From NCBI GenBank assembly GCA_922989275.2, contig OV277870.1, positions 26,804,742 to 26,868,741 on the forward strand: a DNA stretch of 64,000 bases. The letters are read 5' to 3'. Below are positions 43,801-53,800 of this stretch, one piece after another (within the stretch, counting starts at the first letter, position 1; each line of letters begins with the position of its first letter). Source of the DNA: Gari tellinella (lineage: Eukaryota > Mollusca > Bivalvia > Cardiida > Psammobiidae). Below the pieces are notes generated by a model. It did no database searches, was not told the origin of the DNA, and saw only the letters and a list, made by a program, of their open reading frames with translations. The position numbers were made by a program, and so were the translations under genes.

Positions 43801-46800
43801 GCCAATTTTGACACTATGGGCATAATTTGAACGAACTTGAAAGAGGACCTGTAGGCGATGCTTTGTGCCAAATATCTAAGCTCTGGCCCTTGTAGTTTCA
43901 GACAAAAAGATTTTTAAAGTTTTCATTGAAAAAAATCTATTTTTAGCTCCTGTGACCTAGTTATGCAACCGACCTGAACCATTTGAACAATTTTGGTATA
44001 AGACATCTAGAAGTGTCCCCATGTCATATATCAAAGCTCTGGCCATATTAGTTTCAGAGAAGACGTTTGAAAATTTCACTATATAACTCTATGTAAAACT
44101 GTGACCCCCGGGGCGGGGCCAATTTTGACCCCAGGGGCATAATTTGAACAAACTTGATAGAGGACCTGTAGGCGATGCTTTGTGCCAAATATCTAAGCTC
44201 TGGCCCTTGTAGTTTCAGACAAGAAGATTTTTAAAGTTTTTATTGAAAAAAATCTATTTTTAGCTCCTGTGACCTAGTTAGGCAACCGACCTGAACCATT
44301 TGAACAATTTTGGTATAGGATATCTAGAAGTGTCACCATGCCGAATATCAAAGCTCTGGCCTCATAAGTTTCAGAGAAGAAGACGTTTGAAAATTTCACT
44401 TTATAACTCTATGTAAAACTGTGACCCCCGGGGCCAGGCCAATTTTGACCCCAGGGGCATAATTTGATCAAACTTGATAGAGGACCTGTAGGCGATGCTA
44501 TGTGCCAAATATCTAAGCTCTGGCCCTTGCAGTTTTTGACAAGAAGATTTTTTAAAATTTCCTTATTTTTCACTTTGGTTGCCATGGCAACCAGAGTTCT
44601 GCTTTGTTTTTAATTCTTGGAACACATTTGAAAGAGCTTGACCCAAGGAACATTTCTGTAAAGTTTGGTTGAAATCTGTCCAGTGGTATAGGAGGAGATG
44701 TCATTTGAAGCAATTGTTAACGACGACGGACGACGGACAACGCACGACGCCGGACACAGGGCCATCCCAATAGCTCACCTTGAGCCTTTGGCTCAGGTGA
44801 GCTAAAAACAGAACTATTTTCTTAAGTGGAAGAATACATTGAAGGCGTAAAAAGGCCCATTTATGGGGTAATGGGTTATGTTTAAATAACAGTTTAGGCA
44901 ACTTTTGTAAACTTTAACTCCATATTTACTCATTTTTACGCATTCAGCTTATGTACCACCATTGAAGATAAAAGTTCCAATTTTATACAGATAGTTATGA
45001 ATATGCATCATAAGAATCATTTTCGATATCCTTATAGCAGGTTGGAAGTAAAGCAGAATGCACCTCATGGGTTTCAACCTGCTTTAAGTGGTCATCTGTC
45101 TTCAAATCTAGAAACAGGCTATGGAGTAAATAGTTAAAACAGACTTTTTAATTATAATGGTGGTGTCTAAAAGGGTTAAAGTAAACGATGAAATTTGGTA
45201 GTTACAGCATTAAACATTTAAACTCTATGGAGAGTGTAGACATAAGGGAAGCACTATGCTTACTGGTTCCGGGGTGACATCAGTTTCCACCAAGGCTCTG
45301 GACAGCTCTCGTTGATAGGCAGCGAAATCTTCTTGCTCAGCTGAAGGAATACTGTCACGATTGGACAGACTTAAAGAGGAACCAACTGGAAATAGGTTCA
45401 CACCCAGGGCTGAAAATAACAAACATGCCAGCCATAAGGTTTTGTGCAGTTCAATGACGTAAGATGTTATGATATGTGGTGTCTAATCAGGGTCTGCACT
45501 GTTTGCTATATATCATTCATGCAATATCCAGGCCTAAATGGGTTAAAAAAAGCTTTATGCATCAATTTTGTTATACAGCCTCTGATCTGGATCCAAGTTG
45601 TTTGCCAAGAGGCGCTTACCAACATTTAGTGTTAATATATTTCAAATGATTGCAATCATAATGTAACGTTCGATCATTATGTAATATGAAGTTCCAAACA
45701 CAAAATTTTAAAGTATTGCCAATGTTATGGCGGATGGACAGACCAGGACACAACGATCGATAGTATGGCTCGATGTAGCGATTCCCGTAGTATTACCACC
45801 CAATAACGTATTGGGTTGGGTATAATAATTAACAGGCAATTTAGGCATTAAAAGGCTTTTCTATGAAGAAAAGGGGTTAAACATTCTGATTTTATATTGT
45901 TTGTATATTCTCATTCTAGTTAACCCATTACCCCATTGCCAATTTGGGCAAAACATCTAGGTATATTGAACAGATACAACACATACAGGCACATCTGTGG
46001 TTATTAGGCAGGTGGCTGCTTGAAGCTTTACACCATAGCCTGTTTCTAGTGTTGAAGATAAGTGACCACTTAAAGCAGGCTGAATGTAAAGCAGAATGCA
46101 CCTTAAGGCGCATTCTGCTTTACTTTCAGCCTGCTTTAAGCCACAATTTGGAAAGATATAGAAAATATTTCTTATGGTAAATAATTATTCATAACTGTAT
46201 AAATTGGAACTTTATTCTGCAAGGGAGGAATAAACTAAAGGTGTTAAAAAGCGTATTTATGGGGTAGTGGGTTATTATAAATATATCAGTGACACTATAG
46301 GTTATGTTGCTGACTTACACTGGGGTCGAGGAGGAATGGATGGGGGCATCTTGATAATGTCCAGTCGCTCCAGGAAATACTGTCGCTGTTCCTCCGCATA
46401 CGGAGACAGCGTCTCCCTGGCCAACACTGAACATAGAAACTCCTCGATGCCTGGCAGTAAGTCTGAAAGCAAACAAGAAACAACGTTAAAGAACATGTAC
46501 ATTGCAATTATTTAAAATGTATTTAACCTTAACGTGTTAAAGGCCACTTGGCAAACAGCTTGGATCAAGATCAGATGCTGCATAACAAAATTGATACATA
46601 AAACTTTTTTTTAAAACTCATTTAGGCCTGAATACTGCATGAATGATATGATATAGCAAACAGTGCAGACCCTGATTGGACACTGCCTAAGACAGCATCT
46701 CATTCACACTGTTTGCAAATGTCCACTTTAGTAGACACTCAGCTGAAATAGGTTATTGTTGGGCATGATATATTTCCCTATCAATATTAGGACCAATCTT

Positions 46801-47801
46801 AATGAAACAAGGGCCACCATGGCCCTAAATCGCTCACCTGGTTCACCATGTAAAACTTGACCTATAGTGATATAGATTATGACTGGACATGACTGGCAAT
46901 AAACCTCTAGAGTGTAAACAAGTTTTTTCTATGATTTGACCTAGTGACCTAGATTTTGACCAGACAAAACCCACGTTTGATTTTGACCTAGATTTGATGT
47001 AGGCAAACATTCTGACAATATTTCATTCAGATCTAATGAGATTTGTAGCTTCTAGAGGGTTAACACTGTTTTTCTTTGATTTGACGTAGTGACCCAGTTT
47101 TTGACCAGACATGACCCATATTTGATCTTGACCTAGATATCAATTAGGCAAACATTCAGACAAAGTTGCATTAAAATCAAATGAAATTTGTGGCCTCTAG
47201 AGTAATCACAAGGTGTTTCTATAATTTGACCTAGTGACCTAGTTTTTGACCGGACATGACCCACATTCACACTTGGCCTAGATATCAATGAGGAAAACAT
47301 TTTGACCGAGTGTCATGAATATCAGATGAGATTTGTAGCTTCTAGAGTGCTAACAAGGTTTTCCTATGATTTGACCTAGTGACCTAGTTTTTGACCCGAC
47401 ATGACTCAGTTTCAAACTTGACTTAGATATCAATTAGTCGAACATTCTGACCAAGGTGCATAAAAATCCAATGAGATTTGTAGCCTCTAGAGTGTTCACA
47501 AGGTTTTTCTATGATTTGACCTAGTGACCTAGTTTTTGACCGAACATGACCCATATTTAAACTTGACCTAGATATTATTTAGGCAAATATTTTGATGAAG
47601 TTTCATTAAGATCCAATGAGATTTGTAGCCTCTAGAGTGTTCACAAGGTTTTTCTATAATTTGACCTAGTGACCTAGTTTTTGACCCAACATGACCCACA
47701 TTCGAACTTGACCTAGATTTCATCAAGACAAACATTGTCATCAAGTTTCATGAAGATCGGATGAAATTTGTAGCCGCAAGAGTGTTCACAACCAATTGTG
47801 A

Positions 47802-47833
<32 letters not shown>

Positions 47834-50800
47834 TGACAACGGAGCTCACCTTAGGTGAGCTTAAAAGGTGGTGTTTTTTTTTAAGTTTTCTGCATTAATT
47901 ACCATTTTTGTCCAAATACCATTAGACTGTTGCATTAAGCTTACATTAACTCCATGACATGTATCTTAATCATAAACTCAAATTAGGCTTTTGCTCAAAC
48001 CTGTTTTATGCAGACATTCTTTAAAGAGCCAGGGAATTCTCTATAGACAAGTTACTAATTAAAGCAGGAGCTTTCTGCATTGTTTTTGTCATGCATTACG
48101 CAATGTGGATGAATGACAGCTCAACCATCTTCTTATGAATGGCAGCTAAGTAAAACCATTTTGATGTTACAATTATATATAATGTCAAACATGTACATGT
48201 ACTATTATATATACTATATACTTTAAGTCTTGCCCACAGTATACACTGTGCGGACCATACATCAAAGACTACCTTGAACAGGTGACAGTTAAAACTACCT
48301 GTTGGCCTTGAGCATATAGACCAGTGTACATAATGACACATGACCCCTTGGCTGACCCCAGCTGACCTTTGGTCAAACAGCTGAACAGCTGACTGGAAGA
48401 TGACTAGGCTACATATTTATTGCAGCATAAGCAATAAATAATACTCTACTATCAGATATTATCCTTCATGCAGCGAAATAACAGCTGATACACAGAATTA
48501 TAGAATTTCCTGGTTTAGGAGGAGGCAAACAGTCTGGATCTAGATCAGATGCCAAGTAACTTGGCATTTGAATAGAAACCAGACTGTTTGAGATCAGTCT
48601 TATTATACTTTGAGGAGTAAAGATATTTACAAACATTTTACAGCAAATGGTAACTTAAAGGAAAAGATGATACTGAATGTACATGTATGCATATTCAGAC
48701 AGTGATGTTACTAGAAATAGTAGAATGCTGTGCTACATAAAAACAGAGTATTGTACATACATCCTTGCAACCAATGTAGACTCAGATCAGAGGGCGTACC
48801 AAGGGACTGACAATTACTCCATGTCTAAACTATCAGGGTGAACACCTAAATTGTTTTTTCTCCAATATTCAATCTTTTAAAGTTTTACATATAAAATTAT
48901 TGTATGAATTTGCGAAAAAAATTTTTATGTAGAATGCAGTATTAATATGGTGGCCTGTCTTATAACCTTTTATCCCAATAATGCTATAAACATCATCTGA
49001 ACTTAGAGTTACACTGATAACTAACTGGCAAAAATAATAAGGAAAGTTTTCTTCAGGAAAGAGTGCAGACTCATATTAGACATGTCCTAAATCTTATAAG
49101 AAAATAGTACAGATCCTGATCAGACAACTAACATTCAGCTCAGCTGTCTGATCTGGATCTACACTGTTTCCAAAATTCATCTATAAAAAAAATGTTAATA
49201 GCATCAGAAGGGTTGAGATATGTATACCTGGTAAATAAGTTTAAATATACCTAAATATTTAGCCTATCTCAGCTGAAATGTTAAACACATGTCTGCATTT
49301 CAAATTCCAACAAGTGAAAAATGTTCAATACAACATGTGTTTCATTTTAGATGATACAGAAACTAGCAATTCAACAAACCATTTTCATATTTTATAACTT
49401 ACCAGGTAACCAGTGTTTCTAGTGAAGACATGAAGACATGTGACCACTCAAAGCAGGTTGAAAGTAAAGAAGAATGTGCCTTAAGGCACATTCTGCTTTA
49501 CTTTCAGCCTTCTTTAAGCTACCATCTGCTATGAATACAGAAAAAAATATCTTTGATACATATTCACTGTTACATAATAGACTGGAACTTATAATCATTT
49601 CTTCAGTGGAGGAATAAATTAAAGGCATAAATTGTGTATCTATGGAGTAATGGGCAATTCATCAAACCATTTTCATACTTTAAATGTTACCATTCCTACT
49701 CATCAAACAGCTGACTGTTACACTTTCGGTTTTATAGTTTTAATCTCTCTGAACTCATGGTTACCGTATTTAAATTTAACAACTAACCTATCATTCCATA
49801 AATACACATTTTTATGCCTTTAATTAATTTCTGCTCTAAATATATACAGTCATGAATATTTTGCGCCCACAAGAAATATTTTCTATAGCTTAGCTGATGG
49901 TGGCTTCACCCTTAAAAAATTCCTCCCTGAAACCTAGAACGAACAAATCCAATTTCAAATTAAGTCTAGTCCATTTTTGACTTGTTAGGATTGATTTTTA
50001 CCTTATATGTCAAAATGACAAACAGTGTAGACCCTAATCAGAGGGCTCCTTAAGGAGCTCTCTGATCAGGTTCTTCACTGTTTGCATAGCACAAGTGTAC
50101 TTCTCACATTTATGCTGTTTGCAAATGACGCATATATGCGTGACTAGGGTTCAAAGAGTTAACCCTTTACCCCATTGCCTGTTTCTAGTTTTGAAAATAG
50201 GTGACCACTTTAAGCAGGTTGGAAGTAAAACATACAGAATGCCCTTTAAGGTGCAGTCTGCTTTACTTTCAGCCTGCTTTAAGCTATCACCTGCTAGGAT
50301 ATGTAGAAAGTATTTGTACGAGTGCATATTCATTACTGTGTAAAGTGGAATTATTTTCTTTAGTAGAGGAGTAAAGTATAGGCGGAAAAAGGATTATTTA
50401 TATGAGAATGGGTTAAAGCAGTTTGAAAGTAAAGCAGAATGTGCCATCAGTGGCATTCTGCTTTACTTTCAACCTGCTTTGAGTGGTCACCTTTCTTCCA
50501 AACTAGAAAGAAGCTATTGGGTTAATGCAAAAAGCTAACCTGTTGAAAGTTGGTCCATATGGAAGTAGGCACATGCTGCCCCAGGCATGTATTGAAATGT
50601 GTACAGATGACAATTTTAAGCATAGGGTATAATAAACAACTACATCAGGTTTAGCAGATAATCAGACTCCCCACCATCCATGGATTATAAAGTTGCTAAA
50701 GTTACCCAAAAAAGTATCAAGTTTAGAAAGCTAATCTTTCATTATAAGCTTTTAAATTGCTGTCTGCTGTTGTTTTTTTACTTCCAAACAGAGTGTTCTA

Positions 50801-53800
50801 GATAACACCTAAAGAAGTTTTAAACAATTAGGAACAGGTTAAACCTACAAATACGATCAGAACTGGATCAACACAGTTAGCAAAGTCTGGAGAATCCAGG
50901 TTTGAACTGTAAGAGCTAACCTATTCATTGAACCTTGCAATGCTGAGCTTACAAAATAGACCCTTCCATTTCCTATAAATTAATGACCAGATCACATAGA
51001 CTTTTAAGGGGGGTTCCGACTCACATGACTATTTGAAAGTAGACCCACTTCTTCGGAGTCTTTAGGGATCCTCTGATCTGGGCCTACACTGTTTATACAA
51101 ATGATGTACCCATTGAGCATTATAAAGCGTTTAATAAACCTCTATCCTGCTCAAATGTCATCTGCTTTAAAATTGCTGTCTGTCAGCATTTAATTATATT
51201 TTGTCAATTTAATGAACTAAGAATCCAAAGATGGAGTCTCAAACATTTTGGATACTGATCAGATGCTGCATCTGATCTGGATCAAGACTATTTGCAAATT
51301 CCACTCCACTCAAGAAAATGTTTGATATCCTAGCAGAATTAGTACATGTAGCTTATTAAAGCAGGCTGAAAGTAAAGAAGAATATGCCATTCTGCTTTAC
51401 TTTCAACCTGGTTAAAGACTTTTCCTCAGTCCATTGAGGGACCACCAGCATATTGTTCTGGAGGTGTCAATGTAACTGTAAAGCACAGGCAACACAATCT
51501 CAGTTTACCTGCTGAGGTCCAGATTATACTCATGCTCTAGTGATTTTCAATGGTTATTTCTAACCAAACTATCAAATATAAAGGTCCGGTCTCACATAAG
51601 ACGATTCAATGGTTCAATATGCACAAGACCCATGCTTTTTGCAAGGAAATTGACAGTAATTAATCTGGCAAGGCGTTATGACCAAAAGGTCGTCAGGAGA
51701 TGTCTTTAAGTGGTACACATGCAGTGAGTAACTTCAAAACTAGAATCAGGCTATAGGGTAATTTAAAGACAGCCTGCCTTGAGCTACAATCTGCTCGAAT
51801 ATAGAAAACATTTCTTACGATAAATATCCATGACCATATCAATTGGAACTATTTTCTTCAGTGGCGGAATAAATTAAAGGCATAAAAAGCATATTTATGG
51901 GGTAATGGGTTAAGGAGGCTATAAATTACTTGGCTCTAACTAATGAGACCGCCTGATGTGGGCAATTAATGTCCCCACAGTAGTTTCCTTTGATTGACAT
52001 GGGATACATACACATACTGAAACTGATATATGCATTTACTACAAATTGAATGAAAATTTACATTTTCACAGCACATAACTCTTTCACTACATAGGTAAAT
52101 CGTCTTGACTAGGTTGCCATGTTGGCGGAAGGCAGTCAGACAATGGCACTATTAAAAGGCAAAACTAAGGCAGAAATATTCTATTTATAAGAGGTTTGTG
52201 CATTACATTTTGCCAGCGTATCAAGCTGACAGCAGCCTCCAATTCTAAAGACTATGTAATTTTTCTATGGTTATTTAACCCCTTCACTGCCTTACCCAGA
52301 TCACAAAAAATATCTCTCCAGTTGTACTTGTGGCTATAAATTTTAAGCCAGGCAGTGAGGAAACAGAAATGTATTTGAAAATGTCTCAGTAAAAGTCCAA
52401 TTTATTTTTATTATTAGACCATTCAAATGTGAACTTCTTGATGGTGCAGAAGACAGATTGTAGTTTAAAACAATATAGAAGTAGCAGAAAGATCTCATAG
52501 GTTTCTGCTGTACTTTTGGTCTGCATAAAGTGCAGCTGCAATCTATTGTATTTAAGAACACTCAACCATAATTTTTAAGTGACATAAAAAAAATCTTGAC
52601 AGATGTTTGAACATGCTTATATAATTGAAAGAGAAAGACAGCGGGTATGGCAGAATATGTCAGGGCTCAACCAGATAAAAGTAAGTAAAGTAAATATTTC
52701 CAACATCTCTGTTTTTTGTCTCCATAAAATATAATTATGTTGTGACTACTGAAGAGATTATTCTAGTCACATCAGGTTGAAAAATGGAAATACTCTCCTT
52801 ATCTAGAGCTCTGCATGATATGTATACATGAGAAAACAGACAGACAGACAGACAAGCAGGATTTACCATTAGCACTGTTTACTCCAACAGATATTCCATA
52901 TTTTGAGAAATCAAACACAGACGTCTTCAATCTCCCATTATCCACTGATTTACTTCTTTTCCTGTACATTCTCGCCTCCTCATACATCCTATGTTGCACT
53001 TTCCTCTTAATCTCATTTTGTATTCTATCCAACATTTCACTTGATTTCATTATCTCCTCCACTTCCTCATCTTCCACTCTATTATCATCCTCACCCTCAT
53101 CCAGGGTAAACACAACTCCGGTCTCATTCTCTAATGAACTCTCCCCATCATCTATAAGTTTTAAACCTGCTCTTTCAAAGTCACGTGTTCCGGAATCTTG
53201 TAAAGGTGAAAAGTTACAAAAAGACTTTTCATGTGTCATATTTTGCAATGATGACATTTGTTTTGAGTCAGGCTCTCTGGTACCATTATCACTTGACTCA
53301 TTATTAATTGCTGATGTATCATTTAGACTTACATCTATATCATCAATATATGCTTCTGAGTCATCAATCTCTATATCAAGAATGTCTGAATTTGGTTCAG
53401 TAACACCTTGTCTGACATCAAAATCACTAACAGCCATCTTCATTACTTTGTCTTTGTCAAATATATCTAACAAAACAACTTCCGATTCATGTTCATTCCT
53501 AGCATAACTGTTTTCAATACCAGCACTTTCCTTAAATTTGGCAAAGCCTTCGAGGTCATTATATCCTTCATCTGCATCAATAGCAAAGAATTATTACAAA
53601 CAATATCAAAGCTTCAGATAAGGGGAGTACTTCAAATATTAAAATCTTTATTCCTGCATTAAACCCTATGGTGTCACTACTCCTTAGAAACGTCTCGAAG
53701 AGACAATTCTAATGAGTAGTAACACCATAGGATTTGGTGCTGAAATAAGCAAGAAAAGTTTAAATTTGTTCTGTTTACCACCTCTTATCTGGATTCCAGA

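Larger units (their letters stand above)
43010..44880. mobile_element. TTAA-hairpin element split by two younger inserts
   Basis: Left portion (acccatagcctgtctctagt ... gataattatttctgattg) and right portion (acagaactattttcttaagt ... tatggggtaatgggtta) flank the palindromic element 43,173-43,536 and the array 43,557-44,805. Confidence 0.8.

Noticed and set aside
43557..47860. Steroid-receptor response elements suggested by many AGGTCA/TGACCT half-sites
   Set aside because: The half-sites recur because they are part of the tandem monomers of pearl-like elements; no regulatory claim can be made from them.
52815..53507. 230-codon plus-strand ORF
   Set aside because: It is the antisense shadow of exon 2: Ser/Leu-rich low complexity, with no domain, while the minus strand has matched splice sites and phase.
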